A stretch of DNA of 64,000 bases from Hofstenia miamia (GCA_004352715.1 SCFE01000019.1:1897449-1961448); one strand, 5' to 3'. Numbered from the stretch's first letter, positions 44,280 to 55,468 are shown. A program made the numbers and translations. Notes: generated from the letters alone by a model not told the origin.

Positions 44280-44330
44280 AGCAATGACGTCATTTTGTGA
44301 CCTCAAGCCTGTTTTATATACACTACTCAA
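44280..44330 (+). promoter_or_regulatory. CRE plus TATA-like promoter motif pair, no gene attached
   Basis: TGACGTCA at 44286-44293 lies about 30 bp before TTTTATATACAC at 44311-44322. No coding frame follows on the plus strand, so this may be chance or the promoter of a non-coding transcript. Confidence 0.25.
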
Positions 44331-44729
44331 GCATGCATTTGTGTTTATTTAATAAATTGTTTGCTCTCTACCATTGTTTTTTGCTTTTCAAGTTATGATA
44401 TGTTTAATCCAGATTAGTAAAACAACTTATTGAAAACTCAAAAGATTGAAAGCAATGTGTTTTGGTTTTAAATACATCTATATGTGAATGACAATTCATG
44501 ATGATACTTTTGTTTTTTACTAATTTAACAATAGGAAATCCTATCCAGCAATGGGGAATCAAGTGAAAACTACAAGAATGGTGAATCACCAAATGTATTC
44601 TCATTTCTATGTCAACTATATAATACAGGTAAAATTACATCAACTACAAATCAGTGAATGTGTCATTTTTATACCAAACACAATGAGAGTGGATACGGAA
44701 TACGTACATTAGAGCTACAAAACCAGAAA

Positions 44730-44870
44730 AGCCATGTAATTTATACAGCCATGCAAGAGCCATAAACCAAAATAAGCTGAAAACAATGTGTAAAATTGAA
44801 AAGGCAGTGGAAAGTGGAAAAACCCATGTAATGTATACAACCACACAAGAGTCATAAACCAAATAAAATA
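44730..44870. repeat. Imperfect tandem repeat (two units about 90 bp apart)
   Basis: CCATGTAATTTATACAGCC with CATAAACCAAAATAA at 44733-44778 recurs as CCATGTAATGTATACAACC with CATAAACCAAATAAA at 44825-44868. The hydrophobic minus-strand frame across it (44644-44943) is probably a by-product. Confidence 0.5.
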
Positions 44871-45039
44871 AAAACCATGCAAAGTTGATAAAAGATGTAA
44901 CATTCAGCAAATGTGCACATCCCCAAAAATCCATATAAACCAAAAAGAAATGCAGAGAAAAGACTGTTGTGTAAAACTAATATCATAATATTGTATTAAT
45001 GAAAGCATGTATATGTATATATCCTAGTAATAGCATTGC

Positions 45040-46725
45040 ATGTATAATTTATTCAGAAAACTAATGTTTAAGTATCACAAATATTTTCCCATTTTGTATT
45101 AGCAAAAAAAGGAATTAAGCATACTGAATTTTTTATGGATTGGAAACATTGGTGAAAATGAATTAAATACAACAATTGCAGATATTAATCATTAGAAACA
45201 TGTGGAATTTTTTACAATAAAAAATAGTGTAGAGTCACTCAGGGCCCTCATTTTTCAATTTTAATTACATTTGTAATTTCAAGCTAAATCCTGCTCTAAT
45301 TATAGCTAATTACATCACATTGATGTAAATGAATTTATCACTCAATTTTCTGGTGCAGTATTTCGATCTTATATTTGTTTGTCCCTTCAAAATTGTGTGA
45401 TGTGTTATTGCTCTTTAATTGCGAGGGAAACTGTGATTGCAAAAAGTGTAAACAATTACAGGTAATAATTCTCGATTGTTTTGTATAAATACTTGAGAAA
45501 CTTGTAGTGAGGACACAAATAAACTTTGTCTTACTCAATGGTGTTTGCTTTTTGCTTCTATTTATTATTGCTAACCCCTTTTAGGAAGTATGATATTTAT
45601 AATAGATTAAGTTTCTGGCAACAATTTGGGAGTTACTCATCTGAGTTTAGGGTGACAACATGCTTTTTCTGGCAGGCAGCCCAAATACTGGACTACATAA
45701 AGTTACGTGTACAACTATCAATCATTTACAATTTGATCATGAACTTAACACTTTAAACTGTGATGATAACAAGCCGCTGGCTATTGTGAATGCATGGCAA
45801 TTACATGCTGTTATTATTATTACATGAGCTGAGAAATAAGAACTAATGAGAAACGTATTATTGAGCTAGAAATTAACAACGAGAGACACATAGGGTAGCA
45901 TCTTTTGCGAGTTTGGAATTCTCTTCATGGATACTGCTTTAGCGTGATGCCATGCGAGTTGGTCGTCATTGGAAGTGAGTCCTCGGTGGATCCTTACTGT
46001 AACTTTCTTACAATGGCAAATTACCAATACCTTTGTTTTTCTGTTGGAATGCAGGTCGCTCACTGCGATGGTAGCCTTTGCATTCTTCTGTTCAACCATT
46101 GAGTTCCCCAGTACTGCTGTAGTAGTCTGATCTCCCCGCGATTCTACAATAGCACTGAATTTTAAAAATGAAAGACGAAATTGTCTTTATCATGTAAGTT
46201 TATATTTCATACGCCTGTAGTGTTTAAGTATGGCGAATATTTTTTCCATTTTGTATATTGGATATTAGCGAAAAACAAAGTAAAATACGAATTTTTACAA
46301 TGAAATGTAGCAATGTATTTGAAAAACGAATTGTAACCCTTTGCATGTAATGAATAGTCCCGAAAAACGAATTAAATTTTGTATAATAGCATCACATGTA
46401 TAATTTTCCACAAAACGAAGTTGCCTTTATCATGTAGGTCTATATTTCATACGCATGCAATGTTTGAGTTTGGTGAATATTTACCTGTTTTGTATGTTGG
46501 ATAATAGCGAAAAAAGAAATATTGCATGGATTTTCTTACAAATAGGAAACATTGGTGAAAACAAATTTATTACAATGATTGCGGATATTAATCATTAGAA
46601 ACATAGGGAATTTCTTACAATGAAATAGCAGCATATTTGAAAAATGAAATGTAGCCCTTTGCATGTAATGTATAGAAAATTACGAATTAAATTACACCAA
46701 TTGTTAATCATTAGAAATGCTTGGA
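45040..46725. repeat. Three diverged copies of a 200-250 bp repeat
   Basis: Blocks near 45060-45235, 46200-46395 and 46430-46690 share the words TGTTTAAGTAT/TGTTTGAGTTT, CATTTTGTAT, TTAGCGAAAAA, GGAAACATTGGTGAAAA, GATATTAATCATTAGAAACA and CCCTTTGCATGTAATG in the same order. No frame is kept, so this is an unnamed repeat family. Between the first and second copies lie 45241-46190. Confidence 0.6.
45866..46165 (-). CDS. Possible exon, unidentified
   Basis: After an acceptor-like TTTAAAATTCAG (about 46158-46169) the minus strand stays open for about 95 codons to a stop at 45866 (AIVESRGDQTTTAVLGNSMV ... then VAVSDLHSN-like, VSMKRIPNSQKM). It is GC-richer than its neighbours. A donor-like AAG|GTATTGG inside would give a different product. 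No domain recognised. It may be an old exon or pseudogene. Confidence 0.25.
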   Translation of the reverse strand, partial: LKFSAIVESRGDQTTTAVLGNSMVEQKNAKATIAVSDLHSNRKTKVLVICHCKKVTVRIHRGLTSNDDQLAWHHAKAVSMKRIPNSQKMLPYVSLVVNF

Positions 46726-46855
46726 AGTTTTTACGGAAAAGAATATTATTCATTTGTCAACAATGTATTATTACAAACCACAAAGTAAACTGTCAGCTAA
46801 CAATCAGTCATGTATGTTAACAAATAATAGAAAGATGTCTGCAAACAAGGTAAAC

Positions 46856-47012
46856 ATGTAAACTAAATTACCCCCATAAATAACACAAAAACTAGTAAAA
46901 TAACTACAATTTCCATGACGTCACCACAACACCCCCGTCAATATCCATGAGCCAGCAAAGGTCAAAGGTCCCCTCTCGCCTAATCAGAAAAAAAGTGAGA
47001 AGGGCTTCTCAA
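46856..47012. mobile_element. Partial R1 transposon arm
   Basis: AAACTAAATTA, ATAACACAAAAACTAGTAAAA, CCATGACGTCA and CCCCTCTCGCCTAATCAGAAAAAAAGTG follow the same order as 4975-5150. It is a diverged single arm with one tandem unit. Confidence 0.75.
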
Positions 47013-47024
47013 TGCCATTTCTAA

Positions 47025-47222
47025 TACTCTTGAATATTGTTAAACAATACTGTACACAACAAACAGTCGTTCTATAATTGGTTATCGTCATATGTAAAAG
47101 GATGGACTCAAACCATACGGACGTCTTATCATAGTTTAAGTGACTGATGAAGGATGGACGTAGGAGTTCCTCAGGGTGGCTCAATATCTCCAATCTTGTT
47201 CATTAGATAAGTTAATTTACAA
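47025..47222 (+). pseudogene. LINE-type reverse transcriptase fragment
   Basis: VGVPQGGSISPILF (about 47157-47200) is RT motif 4 of Jockey/CR1-type elements, and the upstream frames read FYNWLSSYVKG-like text. Stops on both sides show a short dead fragment. Confidence 0.6.
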
Positions 47223-48480
47223 TCTGTAGCATAACACAACAAAAGAACTATTAACTTTAGCAAAGAAGAATACTTTAATGGAATTTAGTAATGCATTTTA
47301 TCGTCAAAAAGATGATTTAGCCATGGGAAATCCGTTAAGTTCTACTCTTGCAAATATATAACTAAAATTGAGAACAAATTTACAATATCAGACATCCATT
47401 TCATTTATTATCAACGCTATATGTATGATATATTTGCATTAGTAAAAGATGAAAAAACATCAGAAAACATACTTTCAAAATTGAATTGAATTGACAAGAA
47501 TATTCAGTTTACAAAAGAGATTGAAACTAAGAACAAATTTCCTTTTTAAAATGTTCAAATAATTAGAAAAGATAACAAATTTGAAACTGAAATCTATTAT
47601 AAACCAACAAACACAGGATTGTTATTGAACTACAACTCAATTACGCCTTTAAATTACAAAATATCATTAATTAAAAGATGTATTCATCGAATATTTGACA
47701 ATTGCAGCACATATAGAACAATTAACCAAGAAAACTTAAGATTGAGTTAAAGAAGAATGAATATCCAAATAATTTCATAGATCGATATATTAAGAAATCA
47801 TTAGAAGACATTCTAATTAAGAACAAAAGATCAAAAAACAATCAAACTAATTATGAACATTGTTTTAAGATCGAATATAGAGGACTGCACACTGAAAACA
47901 TGATCAAAGAACCCAGAAAAATATCAATAATTATAAAAAAAGTTTTAAGATTTAATATATAACAATCAACACTGAAAACATGATCAAAGAACCCAGAAAA
48001 ATATCAATAATTAAAGAAAAAGTTAGATTTATATATAACAATCATAAACTAAGAACGAAATTGCAGATAATATCTACAACTGAAGAAACCAATAAGTCAA
48101 ATATAATTTATCAAATAAAATGCACCTGTGGTGAAGATTATATTGGTTTTTCTAGTAGACAACTATCAAGAAGAATTAAAGAACATGAGACTAGTTCTAA
48201 TATATTTCATCAACTAAGTGCGGACTAAATTTTGAAACAAAAGTATTACATCAGACGTCAAGATCAAGTAATTTAAAAGTTATTGAGAGTATTTTTATAA
48301 AATCATTGCAACCAAGTTTGAACACGAAAGAAGACTATTTATAAATTAAACTTGCCACTTTTTTAAAATTGAAAAAATTGTAATTATTATTGTAAAATCT
48401 AGTAAATTTAGAGGGAATAATTTGTAAAACTGACGATGACTTTGCAAGTCGAAATATATCTGCATGTTCTTATTAAGGTT
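47223..48480 (+). pseudogene. Penelope-like element, second copy: RT part, GIY-YIG endonuclease and 3' terminal repeat
   Basis: The frames give FYRQKDDLAMGNPLSSTLANI (RT motif with the AMGxPLSPxxA box), YQRYMYDIFALVKDE (equivalent of the YxDD box, here YMYD, changed), FTKEIETKNKFPF, ETEIYYKPTNTGLLLNYNS and IKRCIHRIFDNC, all diagnostic of Penelope reverse transcriptases. An 80-bp tandem duplication (47889-47968 / 47969-48048) breaks the linker. The GIY-YIG module follows (NIIYQIKCTCGEDYIGFSSR, then RRIKEHETSS). The 3' terminal repeat matches that of the 13.7-14.7 kb copy. Several stops make it inactive. Confidence 0.9.
48423..48478 (+). ncRNA. Hammerhead-ribozyme-like motif in the 3' repeat of the second Penelope copy
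   Basis: CTGACGA (48430-48436), hairpin GACTT-TGC-AAGTC, GAAA (48451-48454), then ATAT/ATGT helix III and a U. The core is identical to the copies at 13.7 and 14.6 kb although loop bases differ, so core and stems are conserved. Confidence 0.5.
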
Positions 48481-48649
48481 AATTAAGCTCCTAAAAAACC
48501 ACACATTAATCTATATTCATTTGAATTTCTTACAATATTTATCTGATATTTCAATTGAATAGCGTCATTAACTAGGGCCTACTAAGTAGAATAAAAAATG
48601 AATAATAACAAATATGTAAAAAGCACTGGCTGCGGATAGTTTACTAATT

Positions 48650-50113
48650 TCGATTTATTGTATAGTCGTTATTATAAAATTTAAATCCTATCCATGATCT
48701 ACCCGATATAAACTTTTGTTTGAGAATGAATGATTTTAATTCCTTTTTGAATTCTTTAGGTTTTTATTATTTTCATTTCTTTTGGCAATTTATTCCAGTT
48801 ATAAATTACAGTATTAATAAAGAATTTTTATTAAACACGTGAATATTTTTTTATCGTTTAATTTGCTTCAGTCTGTCGAAAATGAGAATGATATCTCGTC
48901 ATAGGGTGAAATTTTGTTTATGAATTTGAAGAAATAAATGAAGCTATTTATCATTAGGCTGTGTACCTTAGTATATAAGATATTAGCATAGTTTAAATTA
49001 GTCATAACGAATGCATGAAACATTTGAATTAGTGCAAATGGGTGTAACTGTCTGAAAACATGGGATATCTCTCTAATACCTACAGCCATTTTTTAATATT
49101 TATTTGCGACGTTAAATTAAGCTTTGAATCTATTGTTACTCCTAGATATTTAAACTTTTTAACAGGTATAACAGATGTATTATTGAAATTAGTTGAATAG
49201 TCAGAGATGTCCGTTTTCTTCTAAAAGGTTGCATTATGCAAAATTCAGTTTTTTCGCGTTAATACGCGATCTATGCATGCTAAAATAGTTGCTCAATTTT
49301 ACACAATTCGATGCAGCTTTATCTAAGGATTAATTTCCACAATAAATAGATGTATCATCGGCGTATAGTGTTTTTTCGCAGTCAGTAATTTCAAGACAGA
49401 CTTTCGCAGAAAATTTATTAGAGTCTAATAATGCTCTCCATTTTTCTGTCGCTTGTATAGGTGCGTCTGATGTTAAGTAATTTTTTCTGAAACCAAATTG
49501 TGATTTGGAGCATAGTTCTTGATTACTTAAATGAAGTGTAATTCGTTCGTGTAATATTCTTTAAAATATTTTACAGAAAATTTGTTAAGCACAGCCAAAC
49601 TTGTCAAGAAGCAGGTATTACATTTGTTCCTATGGCTGTTGAAGCATTAAGAGATTTAAGTTCATTTGAGAATAGAGCCAGCTATTCTGGATATCGAAGC
49701 AATCATGCAAAGAATACTGCTTCCAGAGGCGATGCCAATGAATTCAAACGGGGAATTTATTTTAAGAGTTCAAATACTTAATAGTGAATATTTTACTTAA
49801 ATCATATTGTACATATTAGCAATGCCTTTTTGTTTCATTTTTTAATTATTGTAATATTGATTAATACAAGAAATTGTAAGTTAAGAAACATATTTTACTT
49901 ATTGGTGATGTAATAGATATAGGTCGATAGTTTTTGGGGCACTTTCGGTAGTTTTTTGTAAATTGGAGTTATATGAGCCTTTTTCAAGAAATCAGGGAAA
50001 ATATTCCATTTTAACCATTCATTAAAGATATAATTTAAAGGTCCGGAAATATATTTCCCATTGTATTTGAGTAAACATATTGGAATTTTCTTTAATTCAT
50101 AATGTAGCATCAC
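48650..50113 (-). pseudogene. LINE-A copy, internally deleted and interrupted
   Basis: On the minus strand 49895-50113 carries GPLNYIFNEWLKWNIFPDF and AHITPIYKK (first RT motifs). 49430-49570 has SQFGFRKNYLTSDAPIQATE. The frame then jumps directly to LYADDTSIYCGN (about 49340-49375), missing motifs between; this copy keeps YADD. 48868-49089 gives the post-RT region (MAVGIREISHVF, LNYANILYT), and 48650-48760 the KQKFISGRSW-like C-terminus. About 320 bp (49573-49890) of another retroelement is inserted. Confidence 0.8.
49578..49781 (+). pseudogene. Retroelement C-terminal fragment inserted in LINE-A
   Basis: An open stretch of 67 codons reads KFVKHSQTCQEAGITFVPMA and then VEALRDLSSFENRASYSG. 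The C-x-EAGI-x-FVP text resembles the post-endonuclease tail of some non-LTR elements, the same tail type as 15281-15598. Confidence 0.5.
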
Positions 50114-51140
50114 TAGGGTGTATGGAACTGCGCTGATTAAGAGAACGCAGCTTACTATTTCTCCATTTACAATTGCTTAGGTCTTTTATATACCCTTCAT
50201 ATTAACAATTTTTTACAAATAATTAGTAAACTAGTAAACAAAAAAAAACGAGTAAGCCAGACTTCGCGAGTTTCCATTGTATAGGCAGTTGACCAGAGGG
50301 GACGGGGATCGGACCCAAAATAAAAACCAGACCCATGTTATTCACAACGATCCCATGAACCAACCATGGCCGACGACAACCAGGGAATGTTGTTACATGC
50401 CGCCCCATACCTGACTGTCGGGTTTTCGTTCCAACCTTCCAAATTTATTTCAGGAGTTTGATAACAGGACGTGTTAATATGTGCCACCCCATTCCTGACT
50501 AATGGGTTTTTCATTGCCATGAAGTTATAGCTTATGGAGAAACGTAGAAAATGCGTCATCAGGGACTCCTGTGCAAGCCTGCAATGCCAACTTTTAAGAT
50601 CTTGTATTATCTGATCAATTGAGATCCTTCCGAGGTCAACTTACCAGTCTTGACGACTTCTCATTAATAGGGTGATGGTGTACAGAGAGGTGTGAAGTTT
50701 TAAACAGTCCTGGGTCATCATCTAAAACCAACTCCATCATACGAAGCAACAGCAACCTAATCAACTGACTTGACCCATTCAACTGCGTGAGAATTAGCAC
50801 CGCACACTTCCCGAAAATGTTATTCTGAGAACCAAACAATTGAGAATTTATAGCGCCCGGTTATTCTTCTACGTGATTGAGTGAAAGCAAAGTTCAGAAT
50901 CCAGACAGTCGAGACGGTCTCGTGATCAGAAAGCTACGTGTCGGATCACGTCAGGGTCACCATGTAAGAAAGCTACGTGTCGGATCACGTCAGGGTCACC
51001 ATGTAGCATCGCTAGGGTGCACGGAAGTGCGCTGATTAAGAGAACTATTTCTCTATTTACATTTGCTTAGGTCTCTTATATACACTTCATATTAACAATG
51101 TTTACAAATAAGTAGTAAACACGAAAAGCGAGTAAGCTGA
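50102..51140 (+). mobile_element. Short LTR-type element (TRIM-like) with about 140-bp direct terminal repeats
   Basis: TGTAGCATC(A/G)CTAGGGTG starts two direct repeats, 50111-50250 and 51002-51140, which share GCGCTGATTAAGAGAAC, TTGCTTAGGTC and GAGTAAGC. Just before the right copy a 39-bp unit ending CGTCAGGGTCACCATGTA is present twice (50927-51004). The GGGTCACCA|TGTAGC junction is the kind seen at gypsy-type 3' LTRs. The interior (about 750 bp) has no polyprotein, so it would be non-autonomous. No flanking target duplication was recognised. Confidence 0.5.
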
Positions 51141-52204
51141 CCTGTTGATGTTACAATAAATTTCCTGATTGATAGCTAAAATCATTGTCAAAAACTACAA
51201 ATATAATGCTGAATATATTTCTAGTTGTCAATGGTAGAAAGCACATCCGCTAATTATGCTGATTGTGAAAGTTTTCTGTACGATCGTCTGTTATACGTGG
51301 AAGAAATGAAGTGAATTTTTACAAATTGTAAAATGCATTTTTAGGTTACTCTATATGATATTATACATGAACCACGATAAATTTATGATTAGAAATAATT
51401 ATAATTGTATTATATATTCAATGTTCCATTATGTAATAATGTGAAGATAAAAGATACAGAAATATTCTATTCGGTTTTGGCAAATGTATTAAAAAGTTCA
51501 TCAGAAAATGCCCGAGTTTTTAGAAAAAAGTTGAAATTTTCGAACACCTTAATAGACACAAACAAACTGCATTTAAATTAAAAAATGTAAATAAGACTGA
51601 TCATTATTTCGGTTTATTCCGAAAAATTACTATAGATAGGGTCAAAGGTCATTTCTATATGTTAGTATGAATCATTAGAAATGTCTCGCGGGCCGGATTG
51701 TGGCCCGCGGGACGGCAGTTGCATACCCCAGCTTTAGCAAATTTTCTTTCAGTTAAACAAGTGTAGTAAAAATAGTAGATACAATAACCTGAATGTTTTA
51801 TTTCAAAATCAAAAAATAAAGTTATTAGACCAAATATGTATTCAAAGTATAAATTCCCCAAATGTATGTCACGAAATGTGTAGCATCAAATCTGTAAACA
51901 TCTAATAAATTCATATTGCATGAAGACATAATTTACTAATACTAACTTCATGTATAGAACTCGTTCCTAAAACAAAAATTACATGATTAATATTACAATA
52001 AGAAAAAATCAAAAAGTTGAGGAATTAATGCAAATTCATCTAATATTATCCTGGTATCAGCAAGTTAATGGTATTCGTTACTTATTAAATGTCAGCTTAT
52101 TATTTGAAATTTCATCATTCGAACAAATTGATCTCTTATCAACAGAGTTATTGACAGAAAAATTGTAACACCAGATTTTGAAATGAAGCAAGGAATCAAA
52201 TGAT
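51141..52204. other. Non-coding stretch with a GC-rich transposon end
   Basis: No gene. At 51681-51731 a GC-rich palindrome (CGCGGGCCGG ... GGCCCGCGGG) followed by GTTGCATACCCCAGC resembles the terminal region of a hAT element read inward from the right. The other end was not found. Confidence 0.4.
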
Positions 52205-52622
52205 TTGTTGCGAATGTCTTTTGAATTGCTCACTTTTCTATTATCCAAGGAAAATATCTTCATTGGATTCTTAGTTTGCACCGCTCTTTTATACTTGATA
52301 TTCGTAGGTGTATTTAAACGCTGTAGAGTTGATTTCACTCAGAGAGAAGGTTGTTCCAATTAACATAAAACTTTATATAAAATAAAAAACTAAATGATAG
52401 GAAAGATGCACAACAGACAGTTCGCGGTCGTTATTACATTTTGTATTTTATACTCAAATTTTCTGTTAATTAGAACAACCTTCTCGCTGAGTGAAATCAA
52501 CACTACATTTGAATACACCTACGAATATCAGGTATAAAAGAGCGGTACAACCTAAGAATTCCAGGCAGTATATTTTCCTTGGATAATAGAAAAGTGAGCA
52601 ATTCAAGACATTCGCAACAAAT
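52205..52622. repeat. Long inverted repeat (arms about 160 bp, loop about 100 bp)
   Basis: 52205-52364 is the inverse of 52464-52622 with few changes: TTTGTTGCGAATGTCTT ... CACTTTTCTATTATCCAAGG ... GAACAACCTTCTC in one arm and their complements in the other. A transcript would fold into a long hairpin. No target duplication or TIR-type end was recognised, so it may be a fold-back element, a palindromic duplication or a hairpin-RNA source. Confidence 0.8.
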
Positions 52623-53190
52623 ATTTTGTACAATTTTTATCAAAATTGAATCAATTGATGTTTGTAGTTGGTCTATCTACTATATTTCTGGTTCAATTAC
52701 CAAAAAATTTGTTTGAAAAACAGCTGCAATTATTGAAAACGTGTTTTCTAATTATGAGAGGCTTAACACATTCATCAAATATTATACTTACATTATTATC
52801 AACTCACCATTTCAAGCAAATTTCTAACAACGGAACTGCGTGAGGGTTACTAAAGTATAACAATCCAGAGCTGCAACCGTGCCTGGTTTTTTAAGGCATG
52901 GCCCGGCACGGTGGATTTTAGGCACAGCCCGGCACGGAGTTTCAAAAATATTTTTTGGGCACGGCACGACACGGGTTTTGAAAAATATAATTAGGCACGG
53001 CGCGGCACGTTTTCATATTTGGAAACAAATATGGCTTTTAGAATTTTTCAAAATTTCTCTAGTATATAAAGTGATTACAGCGAGTGTATTATGTCTTATA
53101 AGTAAACAAAAATTAGTAAATTGAAACGATATTAGCCAGAATCGCCAAATGCACAATTTTCATGTTGTTCACATGAAATGGGCTTACCAT

Positions 53191-53193
<3 letters not shown>

Positions 53194-53225
<32 letters not shown>

Positions 53226-53355
53226 NNNNNNNNNNNNNNNNNNNNNNNNNNNNNNNNNNNNNNNNNNNNNNNNNNNNNNNNNNNNNNNNNNNNNNNNNNN
53301 NNNNNNNNNNNNNNNNNNNNNNNNNNNNNNNNNTATATATATATATATATATATA
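53194..53355. repeat. (TA)n microsatellite around a 108-N gap inside the hAT element
   Basis: TA runs at 53194-53225 and 53334-53355 flank Ns 53226-53333. Confidence 0.95.
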
Positions 53356-53572
53356 TGAAGACCACAGGGGAAAAACCAGTAATGTCACATTTTTGGTATT
53401 TTGGAGTTATGCTTGCATACATATAGTATTTGAACTGTAGATTTATGTAAAAGCTAAATAAAATGGAAAAACCAGTGATATCTAGTGAAATTTAGCCTTT
53501 GAAATATTTATATACTGTGGAAAAATAATTGATGTCCAAACTGTTCAATGGAAAAATAGGCAATGTCCCATT

Positions 53573-54325
53573 AGACTGGCTTCAGATGATGTCTATATTT
53601 ACTGCTACGATGAGACTGTTGCTGGGAAAGAGTCGGATGAGGTGAAATCAATGTTAAGCCATTTTATAGAAAACCACTTGTCACCAGAGATTGTAGAGCT
53701 GGAACTTTTCTGCGATTGATGTGCATGTCAAAATAAAAATTACTCACTCCTCCGATATTTTCACTGGCTCGTTCATATTAAAAAAAGATTTAACAGTATA
53801 AAAGTGAACTATTGAATCCGTGGCCATTCCTATATGGAGTGCGATAGAGATATGAATGCAGTAAATTGTAAGGCTGATGTAGACCTACCATCAGATTGGG
53901 TCAAAGTATTTCGAGATGTGAGAAGCAAGCCCACTCCGTTCACTGTTATACCACTGACTAATTTAGTTTTTCTTAACTATACAAAATATATCAGCCCACG
54001 TTATAAAGCTATGTGTCCATTTAAAACTAGACCAATGAGAGTGCTTTGTATATACGAAACTGATGACAAGCGATCTGTCCTGTACAAAGATTCATGGAAT
54101 GGCGTTTATAACATCGCAATCATTACAAAGCCATGCGGAACTCCACGGATCTCTCTTCAGCGCACTAATACAACAGCAATCCCAATTACTAAGGCGAAAT
54201 ACGACGACCTGCAAGTGCTCAAGCGATTTTGCAAAGTAGAGAACCAGACATTTTTTGACAACTTAAAGACATGTGATGTTTTTGTGGAGGAAGAGGATGA
54301 TGGGGAGGAAGAATTTTTTGTTTAA
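53573..54325 (+). pseudogene. DUF7869-type (RNase-H-like, transposase-related) pseudogene
   Basis: One frame from 53573 to the stop at 54325 is broken by two TGA codons (53717-53719 and 53813-53815). The longest intact part is 53834-54325 (163 residues). Motifs in order: YIYCYDETVAGKESDEV, ELFCD-stop-CACQNKNYSLLRYFHW (the family's CDxCxGQNKN box), IRGHSYMECDRDMNAV (GHS...CDRDF box), then VFRDVRSKPTPFTVIPLTN, NYTKYISPRYK, and an acidic tail EEEDDGEEEFFV. The family has conserved aspartates in an RNase-H-like fold and occurs scattered in animal genomes, apparently within mobile DNA. Here it lies nested in a hAT element on the opposite strand from the hAT transposase. Confidence 0.75.
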
Positions 54326-54630
54326 AGTGACTCTGAATCTTGTTAATCTGTGTTATATACAATATATTACATTAAATGTGGCATTTTTTGTTAGAAAAAT
54401 AAACAAAATATTTATAATAATCAGCCTTGTTACTATTCAATGGAATAAAAGGTGATGTCCAAATCTGATATATGAGCAGTTTACCATGCACTCACTAATC
54501 TATGCTGCATAAATTCTATAACTGCCACTGCTGAAAGATCTGTAAGATGTATTAGTACATGGGGAAAAATTTTTGTTACAATTGATGGTAATTGAGGCTA
54601 GCTGTGAGGTCGCAAATCTTAAACATTGAA

Positions 54631-54849
54631 NNNNNNNNNNNNNNNNNNNNNNNNNNNNNNNNNNNNNNNNNNNNNNNNNNNNNNNNNNNNNNNNNNNNNN
54701 NNNNNNNNNNNNNNNNNNNNNNNNNNNNNNNNNNNNNNNNNNNNNNNNNNNNNNNNNNNNNNNNNNNNNNNNNNNNNNNNNNNNNNNNNNNNNNNNNNNN
54801 NNNNNNNNNNNNNNNNNNNNNNNNNNNNNNNNNNNNNNNNNNNNNNNNN
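54631..54849. other. Assembly gap (219 N)
   Basis: N run inside the hAT element. Confidence 0.99.
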
Positions 54850-55142
54850 TATATATAGGTTGGGTAGGGTAAATTCATGTGATGGGTAGGGTTGGGTTAA
54901 GTTTTGGAAAAGATGGGTCAGGTTAATATTGCACTAGGTGAGAGCTAAGGAGGTTCATTAACTTCATACCACACCGCACTTGAGCATTGTATTTTACCGC
55001 AAAGTTTTCTCCTACTCCGATGCACCTCAAAACCAATGCCCCTCACGAAAAAATTATGACACATGAACAAATGCAGTACAAATGTGTACATTAATGCAAA
55101 CCAAAAATAGACAATAAAGACAACTACAAAGAACAAAAAGGT

Positions 55143-55468
55143 TCTTATTTACAAACGTTTTTAATGTTTTTAAAAAAGAATGGAGTCAACAGTCTCTGGC
55201 TTCAAGCGTTGTCGCCGTTTTTCAAGCAAACGACCTGTTTGAAAATAACCTTTCTGAAGTGGCTTCACTGCTGGTACACCCAATAAAAATATATCTAATT
55301 GTCTTAAGTTTGAAAAATTTAAAGCATTTTGACCCCACCATTTAATAACATCATCACAGTGTATTATTGACATATCTGAATAACAATCGACTTCACTGAC
55401 CGAGGACTTCGTAGGACAAGAAAACTCATCCAGTACGGACCTATTAGTTGTATTAATTAATTAACTAG
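55143..55468 (-). pseudogene. hAT transposase C-terminal dimerisation domain remnant
   Basis: On the minus strand VIKWWGQNALNFSNLRQLD, then GVPAVKPLQKGYFQTGR and LLEKRRQRLKPETVDSILF match the hATC domain (DxxxWWxxN...FPxLxxLAxxxLxxPAxSxxSERxFSxxG...KRxxLxPexvexLxF). The S-E-R-x-F-S box is changed to PLQKGYFQT. Upstream the frame stays open through NTTNRSVLDEFSCPTKSS to a stop near 55461. The BED finger and catalytic core are absent. It is the decayed transposase of the enclosing element. Confidence 0.85.

Noticed and set aside
44644-44943. Hydrophobic 99-codon minus-strand frame as a membrane protein
   Set aside because: It spans an imperfect tandem repeat and has no start context or homologous domain.
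45866-46165. Resemblance of GDQTTTAVLG to the HSP70-type GDRTTPAVV motif
   Set aside because: The similarity ends after about ten residues and the following sequence does not match an actin-fold ATPase.
48423-48478. Hammerhead-like motif as chance
   Set aside because: Considered, but core and stem pairs are kept in three copies while loop bases vary, so it was retained as a finding with moderate confidence.
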